From the NCBI RefSeq assembly GCF_030687715.1, contig NZ_CP117445.1, positions 1,360,501 through 1,424,500 on the forward strand: DNA of 64,000 nucleotides. The letters are read 5' to 3'. Of the stretch, positions 44,530-53,274 are shown one piece after another (within the stretch, counting starts at the first letter, position 1; every line of letters starts with the position of its first letter). Source of the stretch: Pseudomonas sp. FP2196. GTDB lineage: Bacteria > Pseudomonadota > Gammaproteobacteria > Pseudomonadales > Pseudomonadaceae. The translations under genes and the position numbers were made by a program. The notes under the pieces were generated by a model, which saw only the letters and a program-made list of their open reading frames with translations, made no database searches and was not told where the DNA came from.

Positions 44530-45252
44530 ATGACTGTTTTCTCAAGGTCCGTCTTGCCGGTGCTGCTGCTTGGCAGCTTGCTCACCGGTTGCGCCACTCA
44601 CAGCGATGGCACTGCACCCCTCAATCAACGTACGTGGCCGATCTGCAGCCTTATCGGCGGGCTGGTCGGTGGCGGCCTCGGCGCTATTGAAAGTGCTGGC
44701 TGGGCCGGTGGCGGCGCTGCGCTGGGGATCCTTACCGGCGGACTGATCTGTTATGCCCAGGACGGCGATAAAGACGACGACGGCGTGTTCGATCGCCGCG
44801 ACCGTTGCCCCGATACACCTGCCAATACCCCGGTCGATCACCGTGGTTGCCCGCTGCCGCAATATCCGGTCGTCGAGAAACCGGTCGAACCGGCCCCGCA
44901 AACCGAAGTCATCACGTTGAGCGATGCCGGCAATGTGCTCTTCGATTTCGACAAGTCCGACCTGACGCCGTCGGCGAGAGCCCAGCTCGATACGCTGATG
45001 GACAAACTGCGTAATGCCGATGTGGTCAGCATCAAGGTCATCGGCCATACCGACAGCAAAGGATCGGATGCTTATAACCAGGCATTGTCGGAACGGCGCG
45101 CCAGCAGTGTCGCGGCTTATTTGCTGAGTCAGGGGCTGGCACCGAACAAACTGACCAGTGAAGGACGAGGCGAGAGTGAGCCGGTGGCCGATAACGCAAC
45201 CGACGAGGGGCGTGCGCAAAACCGTCGGGTGGAGCTGCACATCAATCGTTAG
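44530..45252 (+). CDS. OmpA-family lipoprotein, second of a tandem pair
   Basis: A 240-residue paralogue of the preceding gene with the same parts: lipobox LLTGC (Cys22), glycine zipper (GGLVGGGLGAIESAGWAGGG), a calcium-type repeat (GDKDDDGVFDRRDRCPDTP), a Pro-rich linker and an OmpA domain (VLFDFDKSDLTPSARAQLD, GHTDSKGSDAYNQALSERRA, RAQNRRVEL). The pair clearly arose by tandem duplication, leaders included. A hairpin follows at 45279. Confidence 0.9.
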   Translation: MTVFSRSVLPVLLLGSLLTGCATHSDGTAPLNQRTWPICSLIGGLVGGGLGAIESAGWAGGGAALGILTGGLICYAQDGDKDDDGVFDRRDRCPDTPANTPVDHRGCPLPQYPVVEKPVEPAPQTEVITLSDAGNVLFDFDKSDLTPSARAQLDTLMDKLRNADVVSIKVIGHTDSKGSDAYNQALSERRASSVAAYLLSQGLAPNKLTSEGRGESEPVADNATDEGRAQNRRVELHINR

Positions 45253-45278
45253 GAGGTGTCTGTAGTCCGCGAGCTAGA

Positions 45279-45310
45279 GCTGCCGGGGCGATCATCGTCG
45301 ATCCGGCAGC
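45279..45310 (+). terminator. Hairpin after the OmpA-like pair
   Basis: GCTGCCGG pairs with CCGGCAGC around a self-complementary GATCATCGTCGATC-like loop. It has no T run; weak as a terminator. Confidence 0.4.
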
Positions 45311-45413
45311 CATTTAGCGGCTCGGCAAAGATTTTTCATTTTTCCCTCTGGCTTATCCCCCGCAGAAGCCGTTACTGTGCGCCCAAAGAATAATTCGCAA
45401 CACGGGGGAGCGT

Positions 45414-45695
45414 ATGAAAGTGTTCTGGGGGCTGGGGCGGTTATTGACCCTGCTGTTCTGCTGCGTGGTACTGGCCAATCAGCTGGTGCCGTTCGTACAT
45501 CCGCTGCATCTGCTGGTCAATCTGGCCGGCGCTCTGCTGTTGCTGATCCATGTGTTCGAAGTGCTGCTGTGCAATCGCAGCCTCAAGGGGCGCCCGCACC
45601 CTTGGCGTGATCGTGGCCGCATCCTGCTGTTCGGCGTATTCCATCTGCAAACCATCCCGGCCCCGGCCGCTCCGGAGGCTTCTTCCCATGCGTAA
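45414..45695 (+). CDS. DUF1145 (YhhL-like) membrane protein
   Basis: A 93-residue protein with two to three hydrophobic helices (VFWGLGRLLTLLFCCVVLAN and LHLLVNLAGALLLLIHVFEVL) and a C-terminal segment GRILLFGVFHLQTIP. The DUF1145/YhhL family is of unknown function. Its stop overlaps the start of the collagen-like gene (ATGCGTAA), so the two are translated in tandem. Confidence 0.8.
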   Translation: MKVFWGLGRLLTLLFCCVVLANQLVPFVHPLHLLVNLAGALLLLIHVFEVLLCNRSLKGRPHPWRDRGRILLFGVFHLQTIPAPAAPEASSHA

Positions 45696-46446
45696 ATTGT
45701 GTCTGCTCGCTGTTTTTATCAGCCCTTTGGCCTGCGCCCAAGTGGTGAGTGTCGAAACCAATTCCCTGATGCGTCTGCCCAACACCGCTGGCACCTTGCA
45801 GCTCGAGCGACTGGAAGTGGCCGATTACGGCACCTTGCTGGTTCCGGCCAACGTGACCGAACTGAGTGTCGGCGAATTGCGCCTCGGTCATGAAGCACGC
45901 ATCGCCATCGTTCCGGGTGAACAGGCTTTGGAGATGAAGGTCATTCGTGCAGATTTTAGCGAAGGCAGTCAGATCACCGCGCGCGGTGCGCCGGGCACCT
46001 ACGAAAAAGCCGCCCGTGCCGGGCGCAATCTGAATCTGCAATTCAAGGCACTGAACGCGCCGCAACTGTTAGTGGATGCCCGTGGTGGCACCGGTGCGCC
46101 GGGTTTTGTCGGTCTTGATGGTGGTAACGGTGAAGATCCGGGCTGCACTTATGGCTCGGCCGGGCACGGTGCGGATGGCGGTGACGGCAGTGACGGTCAA
46201 CCGGGCGCTCCGGGTGCGTTGGTGCGGCTGGAAGTGCCGCGCGAGTTCCCGACTGAGCTGATCAAGGTCAACGTTGCTGGCGGTGCGGGTGGCCCGGCGG
46301 GTGTAGGCGGCAAGGCAGGCAAGGGCGGCAAGTCCAAAGGCTGCCTGGTGTATCGCGCCGATGGCGGCAAGAACGGCAAGGCCGGGGCGGATGGACAGCC
46401 TGGGCCGGTTGGGGCGGCGGGTGCGGTTACCGTGCAACGTCTCTAA
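45688..46446 (+). CDS. Exported collagen-like (Gly-X-Y) protein
   Basis: A 252-residue protein with a signal peptide (MRKLCLLAVFISPLACAQ, the Cys could be acylated but the lipobox is poor). Residues about 20-125 are beta-rich and not recognised. Glycine-rich tracts follow: GGTGAPGFVGLDGGNGEDPG with GADGGDGSDGQPGAPG, then a short beta segment (VRLEVPREFPTEL), then GGAGGPAGVGGKAGKGGKSK and GKAGADGQPGPVGAAGA. Only part is strict Gly-X-Y. Two Cys (in DPGCTYG and KGCLVY) may form a disulfide. Probably periplasmic or surface exposed; function unknown. Confidence 0.75.
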   Translation: MRKLCLLAVFISPLACAQVVSVETNSLMRLPNTAGTLQLERLEVADYGTLLVPANVTELSVGELRLGHEARIAIVPGEQALEMKVIRADFSEGSQITARGAPGTYEKAARAGRNLNLQFKALNAPQLLVDARGGTGAPGFVGLDGGNGEDPGCTYGSAGHGADGGDGSDGQPGAPGALVRLEVPREFPTELIKVNVAGGAGGPAGVGGKAGKGGKSKGCLVYRADGGKNGKAGADGQPGPVGAAGAVTVQRL

Positions 46447-46449
46447 GGC

Positions 46450-46518
46450 AAGCCCTCACCCCAGCCCTCTCCCTCCGGGCGGTCCGACGTTTCGGGAGGG
46501 TCAGGGTGAGGGGCTTTT
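46450..46518. repeat. Terminator-like inverted repeat of the CCCTCACCCC family
   Basis: AGCCCTCACCC pairs with GGGTGAGGGGCT (one bulge), with a second pairing CCCTCTCCC/GGGAGGG inside and TTTT after. It separates the collagen-like gene from the convergent CopD-like gene. Confidence 0.7.
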
Positions 46519-46523
46519 GAATT

Positions 46524-46988
46524 TCAGAACATCGGCCGCGCCGCCGCAATCGCCACCAGCACCAACCCGACAATCAGATTAATCCCCACCACCCGCCGGA
46601 TCCGTCCCAGCACCGCCGCACCCGCCGGCCAGTCCTTGGCTTCAACCGCCTTACGCAGCTCCGGCAGCATCAAGCCCTGAATCCGGATAAACAGCGCCGT
46701 CATCACCACATACAGCCCGATCATCACCTGAACATATTTCGGCGCGGTCTCAAACCCGACCTGCTGCAAATGCAACATACCCACACCACTGATCGGCAAA
46801 AGAATCACTGCGACCCAGACCCAGCGGAAAAAACCTTGAAACACTTCCACCCACAAGGTCAGTCGCGCGGGCCCGTCCAGAGCCTTCATAGCCGCGGGGC
46901 GCAAGACCATCCAGGCGAAAAACATGCCGCCGACCCAGACCAGAGCGGCCAGCACATGCAGCGGATAAACGAGGCTAAAAGGTGTCAT
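46524..46988 (-). CDS. CopD-like four-helix membrane protein
   Basis: A 154-residue protein with four transmembrane helices (LVYPLHVLAALVWVGGMFFAW, then WVWVAVILLPISGVGML, VQVMIGLYVVMTALFI and INLIVGLVLVAIAAA). HVLAALVWVGGMFF resembles CopD and related proteins. A His in helix 1 could bind haem or copper. A GGAG site precedes the ATG. It diverges from dinG. Confidence 0.75.
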   Translation of the reverse strand: MTPFSLVYPLHVLAALVWVGGMFFAWMVLRPAAMKALDGPARLTLWVEVFQGFFRWVWVAVILLPISGVGMLHLQQVGFETAPKYVQVMIGLYVVMTALFIRIQGLMLPELRKAVEAKDWPAGAAVLGRIRRVVGINLIVGLVLVAIAAARPMF

Positions 46989-47049
46989 TGGGGCACTCCG
47001 TTCTGCGCGGGATTAATTAGCGGGGTATGATAGCCGCCATCCGAAACCA

Positions 47050-47065
47050 CTGAAAATTTATCCAG
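47050..47065 (+). promoter_or_regulatory. Candidate LexA box of dinG
   Basis: CTGAAAATTTATCCAG fits CTG-N10-CAG with an AT-rich centre, 23 bp before the dinG ATG. Confidence 0.6.
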
Positions 47066-47087
47066 CGTTTTTTGCGCCCGACAATCC

Positions 47088-49232
47088 ATGATCAGCACTG
47101 AACTCAAAACCACGATCCAGGGCGCCTACTCGCGTTTTCTAGAGGCCAAGAGCCTCAAGCCGCGTTACGGCCAGCGTCTGATGATCGCTGAAATCGCCAA
47201 AGTCCTCGGGGATATCGACACCGACGACGAAGGCCGGCGCAGTGGCGACCCCGCAATTGTTGCGGTGGAAGCCGGCACCGGTACCGGCAAGACCGTGGCG
47301 TACAGCCTGGCGGCAATTCCTACGGCGAAACTGGCCGGCAAGCGTCTGGTCATCGCCACCGCGACCGTGGCCCTGCAAGAGCAGATCGTCTACAAGGATT
47401 TGCCCGACCTGATGCGCAACAGCGGGCTGAACTTCAGCTTTGCCCTGGCCAAGGGCCGTGGCCGCTACATGTGCCTGTCCAAGCTCGACATGCTGTTGCA
47501 GGAAGGCCATGCGCAGACCGCAACTGCCCAGCTGTTCGAAGAAGAAGGCTTCAAGATCGAGGTTGATGAAGCCAGTCAGAAGCTCTTCACCAGCATGATC
47601 GAGAAACTTGCCGGCAATAAATGGGACGGCGACCGCGACAGTTGGCCCAATGCTCTGGAAGACGCCGACTGGGCGCGCCTGACCACGGATCACAGCCAAT
47701 GCACCAACCGCCATTGCCCGAACTTCGGTCAGTGCGCCTTCTACAAGGCCCGCGAAGGCATGGGCAAGGTCGACGTGATTGTCACCAACCACGACATGGT
47801 CCTGGCTGACCTCGCATTGGGCGGCGGTGCCGTGCTGCCGGATCCGCGCGACACCATTTACGTGTTCGACGAAGGCCATCACCTGCCGGACAAGGCGATC
47901 GGTCACTTCGCCCATTACACGCGCCTGCGGTCCACTGCCGACTGGCTGGAAACCACCGCCAAGAACCTCACCAAACTGCTGGCCCAGCATCCGCTGCCGG
48001 GCGATCTCGGCAAATTGATCGAGCAGGTGCCGGAGCTGGCGCGGGAGATCAAGACTCAGCAGCAGTTCATGTTCAGCGCCTGCGAGCAGATCGCCGATTT
48101 CAAACCCGGTGAAGACGTCGAAGGTCGCGAACGGCCACGCCATCGCTTTGTTGCCGGGGTGATTCCCGAACACATGCGCGAAATGGGCATCGAGCTGAAA
48201 AAAGGCTTCTCCCGTCTCAACGATTTGTTCACCCGTCTGACCGACCTGCTCAAGGAAGGCATGGATGGCGAGGTCAACATCGGCATCGCCAGTAACCAGG
48301 CCGAAGAGTGGTATCCGCTGTTTGGCAGCCTGTTGTCCCGGGCGTCGGGCAACTGGGAACTGTGGACGGCGTTCACCGCCGAAGACCCGGAAGACAGCCC
48401 GCCTATGGCCCGCTGGCTGACTCTGGCCGAGAGCGGGTCGCTGTTCGACATCGAGGTCAACGCCAGTCCGATCCTGGCGGCCGAAACCTTACGGCGCAGC
48501 CTGTGGAACGTGGCGTACGGTTGTCTGGTGACTTCGGCAACGCTGACCGCGCTCGGCACTTTCGACCGCTTCCGCATGCGGGCCGGCCTGCCGAAAAAAG
48601 CTGTCACCGCCGTGGTGCCGAGCCCGTTCCACCATGCCGACGCTGGCGTGTTGCGGGTGCCGGATCTGAAGGCCGATCCGCGCGACGCCGCCGCCCACAC
48701 CGCCGCGATTATTCGCGAGTTGCCGGATCTGGTGGAAGGCTCGCGGGGTACGCTGGTGTTGTTCTCTTCGCGCAAGCAGATGCAGGACGTATTCGACGGC
48801 CTCGACCGCGACTGGCGCAAGCAAGTGTTCATTCAAGGCAACCTGTCGAAACAGGAAACCCTGAACAAGCACAAGGCGCGTGTCGATGGCGGCGATTCCA
48901 GCGTGCTCTTCGGTCTGGCCAGTTTCGCCGAAGGCGTTGACTTGCCGGGCGCGTATTGCGAACACGTGGTGATCGCCAAGATCCCGTTCTCGGTGCCCGA
49001 TGATCCGGTCGAGGCTGCGCTGTCTGAGTGGATCGAGGCGCGGGGCGGCAATCCGTTCATGGAAATCTCCGTGCCCGATGCGTCGCTGAAACTGGTCCAG
49101 GCCTGCGGCCGTTTGCTGCGTACCGAAGAAGACCGCGGCACCATCACTTTGCTGGATCGGCGCCTGGTCACCCAGCGCTACGGCAAGGCGATCCTCAATG
49201 CGTTGCCACCATTCCGTCGTGAAATATCCTGA
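47088..49232 (+). CDS. dinG: ATP-dependent DNA helicase DinG
   Basis: A 714-residue XPD-like superfamily 2 helicase that resolves R-loops and replication-transcription conflicts. Walker A is EAGTGTGKTVAYSL. The four iron-sulfur cysteines are present (Cys near RYMCLSKL, then CTNRHCPNFGQCAF). The DEAH-type box is VFDEGHHLPD, and motif VI is QACGRLLRTEEDRG. A candidate LexA box supports SOS induction. A stem-loop directly follows the stop. Confidence 0.95.
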   Translation: MISTELKTTIQGAYSRFLEAKSLKPRYGQRLMIAEIAKVLGDIDTDDEGRRSGDPAIVAVEAGTGTGKTVAYSLAAIPTAKLAGKRLVIATATVALQEQIVYKDLPDLMRNSGLNFSFALAKGRGRYMCLSKLDMLLQEGHAQTATAQLFEEEGFKIEVDEASQKLFTSMIEKLAGNKWDGDRDSWPNALEDADWARLTTDHSQCTNRHCPNFGQCAFYKAREGMGKVDVIVTNHDMVLADLALGGGAVLPDPRDTIYVFDEGHHLPDKAIGHFAHYTRLRSTADWLETTAKNLTKLLAQHPLPGDLGKLIEQVPELAREIKTQQQFMFSACEQIADFKPGEDVEGRERPRHRFVAGVIPEHMREMGIELKKGFSRLNDLFTRLTDLLKEGMDGEVNIGIASNQAEEWYPLFGSLLSRASGNWELWTAFTAEDPEDSPPMARWLTLAESGSLFDIEVNASPILAAETLRRSLWNVAYGCLVTSATLTALGTFDRFRMRAGLPKKAVTAVVPSPFHHADAGVLRVPDLKADPRDAAAHTAAIIRELPDLVEGSRGTLVLFSSRKQMQDVFDGLDRDWRKQVFIQGNLSKQETLNKHKARVDGGDSSVLFGLASFAEGVDLPGAYCEHVVIAKIPFSVPDDPVEAALSEWIEARGGNPFMEISVPDASLKLVQACGRLLRTEEDRGTITLLDRRLVTQRYGKAILNALPPFRREIS

Positions 49233-49267
49233 GACAACAGTGGGCAGTTTTGCCCACTGTGTTGTCT
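49232..49267 (+). terminator. Stem-loop after dinG
   Basis: AGACAACAGTGGGCA pairs with TGCCCACTGTGTTGTCT (small bulge). It begins at the last base of the stop codon. No T run follows. Confidence 0.55.
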
Positions 49268-49327
49268 ATCTCTCTGCCATCGCTTTTCCATTGGCCATTG
49301 TTGGTCGTTAGGGAGAACTCCGTTCTT

Positions 49328-51823
49328 ATGATCCGCCGTTCGTTGCCTGCCGTGTTTGCCTTGATCTTCGCTGCCCCGTTGCTGGCGGCGCCTGCTGCCC
49401 AGCAAACGCTGTTCAACTTTGTCCGTCCCGCCGACGTGGTGAAAATCGCCACTGAAAACGCCGACTTGCCGCAAGCCAACGCCGAGCAAACTCCTGAAGG
49501 TGAAGTGCTGCGACGCGTGACCTTCAACCCGGTGGCCCGCCCGACCTTGCGCCTGACCCCGCAAACCGGCGCCTGGGACTGGTCGCAGTCCGGCATGATG
49601 AGCCTGCGCATTCAAAGCGCGATGAACTGGGCCGTGACGGTCTACGTGCAGATCCAGAGCAACAATGGCCAGACATTGACCAGCCGCGTCGACCTGCCGG
49701 CCGGCCCGGCGCAGACCTTGCTGGTGCCGTTGGTGGCGACCACGCCGCTTAGCAAGGGCATGAAAGCCGGGCCACCGATGCCAATGACCGTTGATGGCCA
49801 GCGGATTCTGCTCGCCAGCAGCGCCGGTGAAATCGATCGCAGCCAAGTGGTGTCGGTGAGCCTGTCGATGGATCAGCCGAAAGTCGCTCAGAGCCTGTTG
49901 CTTGAGCGCTTCGGCGTGCAGGATGGCGATACGGTCACGCAAGCGGTGTACGGCAATCTGGTCGACGCTTACGGGCAATCGACCCGCAGCAAATGGCCGG
50001 AAAAAATTGCCAGTGACGAACAGCTCAAATCCGCCGCAGCCAAAGAGCAGCAACAGCTGAAAACCTGGCTGGCCGAGCGCGAGAAGTCCTCGCTGGACAA
50101 GTTCGGCGGCTGGAGCAAAGGCCCGGCGTTCAAGGCCAGCGGTTTCTTCCGCACCGAAAAACGTGATGGCCGCTGGTACCTGGTGACGCCAGAAGGGCAT
50201 CCGTTCTATTCCCTGGGCGTCAACACCATCAGTCCCGAGGTCAACCAGACCTACGTGGCCGGGCGCGAGTGGATGTTCGAGTCTCTGCCAAAACCCGACG
50301 AACCGCTCGCCATTCACTTTGGCGAGGGCGACAACCGTGGCGGCAACGGCGCCGATCAGGGCCGAGGCTACGGCAGCGGACGCTGGTATGACTTCTATGG
50401 CGCTAACCTGCAGCGGGTTTACGGCGAACCCTGCAAACCGGACAGCGACACCAAGGCCGGAATCGCTGAAGCGGCCAAGGCGGGTGCGGTTGAACAGACC
50501 GCAGTGAAAGCGGCCGAGCCTGCGCCAGAGTCGAACGAGGCGAAGTCCGGTGTCGCCGAAGCGGCGAAAACCGACGCCGTGGCGACGACGGCTGAAAAAG
50601 CTGCTGATCAACCCGTCACTACTCCGTGCACCGCCACGGTCGATGAGCAGAAGTGGGCCAGCCACGCCCTGGATCGGCTGCAAGGCTGGGGCTTCAACAC
50701 GGTCGGCAACTGGAGTGCTGACTCGCTGAGCGACGCGGAACGCGTGCCCTACACCCTGCCGTTGGCGATCGTCGGCGATTACGCCAGCATCAGTACAGGC
50801 AACGACTGGTGGGGCGCCATGCCTGACCCGTTCGACCCGCGTTTCGCGATGGCCACCGAGCGCGCCGTGGCCATCGCCGCTCGCGATCACCGCGACGATC
50901 CCTGGCTGATCGGTTACTTCGCCGACAACGAATTGGCCTGGGCGGGTGCGGGCAACGATCCGCAATCGCGCTACGCACTGGCTTACGGCACCTTGAAAAT
51001 GACCACTGACGTGCCGGCCAAGCGCGCGTTTCTCAAGCAACTGCGCGACAAATACCGCAATCAGGCGGGGTTGTCGAAAGCCTGGGGCATTGACCTGCCG
51101 GCGTGGGAATTGATGGAAGATCCGGGCTTCGTGCCGCCGCTGCCGAATCCGGAGCACCCGGAAATCGAGGCTGACTTCAAATACTTCCAGAAGGTCTTCG
51201 CCGATACCTACTTCAAGACCATCTCCGACTCGCTGAAATGGCACGCGCCGAATCAACTGCTGCTCGGCGGCCGTTTTGCCATCAGCACCCCGGAAGCCGT
51301 GGCCTCCTGCGCGCAGTATTGCGACGTGCTGAGCTTCAACATGTACACCCTCAAGCCGCAAGACGGCTATGACTTCGCCGCGCTGAACGCTCTGGACAAA
51401 CCGGTACTGATTACCGAGTTCAACTTCGGCTCTGCTGATCGCGGCCCGTTCTGGGGCGGCGTGACGCAACTGGCCAAGGAAGAAGATCGCGGCGCGGCCT
51501 ACGCCAACTTCCTCAAACAGGCGTTGAGCGAACCGTCGATTGTCGGCGTGCACTGGTTCCAGTATCTGGATCAACCGGTGACCGGGCGTCTACTGGATGG
51601 CGAGAACGGCCACTTCGGTCTGGTCGGCGTGACGGATCTGCCGTATCAGGGCTTTGTCGAAGCGGTGCGCAAGAGCAATTTGCAGGCGGTTGATCAGCTT
51701 GGCAAACAGGCGGAGAAAGCCGCGGCGGTCCATGAAGCCGAAGGCGGCAGGAAAGGTGAGGCCGGCAAAGGCCCGGGGCAGGGTGCTGGCCATGCCGGTG
51801 GGCATTCGGGCAATGGTCATTAA
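49328..51823 (+). CDS. Agarase-like glycoside hydrolase (clan GH-A) with an alanine-rich insertion
   Basis: An 831-residue exported protein (signal peptide to about residue 21). After a beta-sandwich N-terminal part, a TIM-barrel domain begins around GFFRTEKRDGRWYLVTPEGH, as in GH50 agarases. The acid/base Glu is likely in GYFADNELAWAG and the nucleophile Glu in VLITEFNFGSAD, the paired glutamates of clan GH-A. Between Cys369 and Cys434 lies a 64-residue Ala/Glu/Lys-rich insertion with a 30-residue repeat (GIAEAAKAGAV, then GVAEAAKTDAV). The C-terminus is Gly/His-rich. Substrate unknown; a real agarase role is unlikely in a soil pseudomonad. Confidence 0.75.
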   Translation: MIRRSLPAVFALIFAAPLLAAPAAQQTLFNFVRPADVVKIATENADLPQANAEQTPEGEVLRRVTFNPVARPTLRLTPQTGAWDWSQSGMMSLRIQSAMNWAVTVYVQIQSNNGQTLTSRVDLPAGPAQTLLVPLVATTPLSKGMKAGPPMPMTVDGQRILLASSAGEIDRSQVVSVSLSMDQPKVAQSLLLERFGVQDGDTVTQAVYGNLVDAYGQSTRSKWPEKIASDEQLKSAAAKEQQQLKTWLAEREKSSLDKFGGWSKGPAFKASGFFRTEKRDGRWYLVTPEGHPFYSLGVNTISPEVNQTYVAGREWMFESLPKPDEPLAIHFGEGDNRGGNGADQGRGYGSGRWYDFYGANLQRVYGEPCKPDSDTKAGIAEAAKAGAVEQTAVKAAEPAPESNEAKSGVAEAAKTDAVATTAEKAADQPVTTPCTATVDEQKWASHALDRLQGWGFNTVGNWSADSLSDAERVPYTLPLAIVGDYASISTGNDWWGAMPDPFDPRFAMATERAVAIAARDHRDDPWLIGYFADNELAWAGAGNDPQSRYALAYGTLKMTTDVPAKRAFLKQLRDKYRNQAGLSKAWGIDLPAWELMEDPGFVPPLPNPEHPEIEADFKYFQKVFADTYFKTISDSLKWHAPNQLLLGGRFAISTPEAVASCAQYCDVLSFNMYTLKPQDGYDFAALNALDKPVLITEFNFGSADRGPFWGGVTQLAKEEDRGAAYANFLKQALSEPSIVGVHWFQYLDQPVTGRLLDGENGHFGLVGVTDLPYQGFVEAVRKSNLQAVDQLGKQAEKAAAVHEAEGGRKGEAGKGPGQGAGHAGGHSGNGH

Positions 51824-51837
51824 GGCGTGATGCGCTA

Positions 51838-51914
51838 AAGATCGCAGCCTTCGGCGGCTCTTGCATGGGACGCGTTGTTCTTGGGAGTTGCTGCAGGCTG
51901 CGATCTTTTGATCT
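51838..51914. repeat. Divergent REP doublet (GTAGGAGCTGCC family)
   Basis: AAGATCGCAGCCTTCGGCGG and TTGCTGCAGGCTGCGATCTT face outward across about 30 bases. Confidence 0.8.
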
Positions 51915-52015
51915 TGCTTTTGATCCGACCGCCCAGCCCACAGCGGTTCCCAAAACCCTCAAGGGCTGGAACAATGCGGGCCACTTTGTAGAGCGTTTTC
52001 GCGGGGGAGTTGCGG

Positions 52016-53161
52016 GTGCAGATTCAGGGACATTACGAGCTTCAATTCGAAGCAGTGCGCGAGGCATTCGCCGCACTGTTCGACGATCCCCAGGAACGCG
52101 GCGCAGCTTTGTGCATCAAGGTCGGCGGAGAAACCGTCCTCGACCTCTGGTCCGGCACCGCCGACAAGGACGGCGCCGAGGCCTGGCACAGCGATACCAT
52201 CGCCAACCTGTTCTCCTGCACCAAAACCTTCACCGCCGTCACGGCGCTGCAGTTGGTCGGCGAAGGCAAGTTGCAACTGGACGTTCCCGTTGCCCGCTAC
52301 TGGCCCGAATTTGCCGCCGCCGGCAAAGAATCCGTTACCCTGCGTCAATTGCTCTGCCATCAGGCCGGTCTGCCGGCCCTGCGCGAACTGCTGGCGCCCG
52401 AAGCCCTTTATGAATGGCAAACCATGGTCGACGCCCTCGCGGCCGAAGCACCCTGGTGGTCGCCGGGCACTGGCCACGGCTATGCCGCGATCACTTACGG
52501 CTGGTTGATCGGCGAATTGCTCCGTCGTGCTGATGGTCGCGGGCCGGGGGAATCCATCGTTGCCCGTGTCGCCAAACCATTGGGTCTGGATTTCCACGTC
52601 GGTCTCGCCGACGAAGAATTCCATCGTGTGGCGCACATTGCTCGCGGCAAAGGCAATGCCGGCGACGCCGCCGCTCAGCGTCTGCTGCAAGTGACGATGC
52701 GCGAACCGACCGCCATGACCACCCGCGCCTTCACCAATCCACCGTCGGTGCTGACCAGCACCAACAAACCGGAATGGCGGCGCATGCAGCAGCCGGCGGC
52801 CAACGGTCACGGCAATGCACGCAGCCTGGCCGGGTTCTACGCCGGTTTGCTCGACGGCAGCCTGCTCGAAAGCGACATGCTTGAAGAGCTGACCCGCGAA
52901 CACAGCCTCGGCGAAGACAAGACCTTGCTGACTCGCACCCGTTTTGGTCTGGGCTGCATGCTCGATCAACCGGACGTGCCGAACGCTACCTACGGCCTTG
53001 GCCCACGAGCATTCGGCCATCCGGGGGCGGGCGGCTCGATCGGTTTTGCTGACCCTGAGCATGATGTCGCATTTGGTTTTGTGACAAATACCCTTGGGCC
53101 GTACGTCTTGATGGACCCGCGCGCGCAGAAGCTCGCGCGGGTGCTTGCCACTTGTCTGTAA
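52016..53161 (+). CDS. EstB-like serine hydrolase (beta-lactamase family class C fold)
   Basis: A 381-residue esterase-like protein. The nucleophile motif SxxK is SCTK (in NLFSCTKTFTAV), the Tyr of the YxN-like motif is in GHGYAAITYGWL, and the third motif HPGAGGSIGF replaces KTG. This is the EstB/penicillin-binding-protein-like family; most members are carboxylesterases. There is no signal peptide. I chose GTG at 52016 because GGGGGAG lies 7 bases before it; TTG at 52010 would leave no spacing. Confidence 0.85.
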   Translation: MQIQGHYELQFEAVREAFAALFDDPQERGAALCIKVGGETVLDLWSGTADKDGAEAWHSDTIANLFSCTKTFTAVTALQLVGEGKLQLDVPVARYWPEFAAAGKESVTLRQLLCHQAGLPALRELLAPEALYEWQTMVDALAAEAPWWSPGTGHGYAAITYGWLIGELLRRADGRGPGESIVARVAKPLGLDFHVGLADEEFHRVAHIARGKGNAGDAAAQRLLQVTMREPTAMTTRAFTNPPSVLTSTNKPEWRRMQQPAANGHGNARSLAGFYAGLLDGSLLESDMLEELTREHSLGEDKTLLTRTRFGLGCMLDQPDVPNATYGLGPRAFGHPGAGGSIGFADPEHDVAFGFVTNTLGPYVLMDPRAQKLARVLATCL

Positions 53162-53171
53162 AGCGTCACCA

Positions 53172-53204
53172 GAGGTTCCAGGGCCGGAACCTCGACGGGT
53201 TTTT
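53172..53204 (+). terminator. Terminator-like hairpin after the EstB-like gene
   Basis: GAGGTTCC pairs with GGAACCTC around 6 bases, then GACGGG and T5. The T run is slightly displaced. Confidence 0.5.
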
Positions 53205-53274
53205 CGATTCAAAGCGACAGTTTATCCGGGCGAAAGTGCTCTGATTTTTCATTACTTCATTTTGTGGATTTTCA

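Noticed and set aside
49178..51574. 798-codon open frame antisense to the agarase-like gene
   Set aside because: Shadow of the coding strand, with compositionally biased product; the plus-strand gene has a signal peptide and glycosidase motifs.
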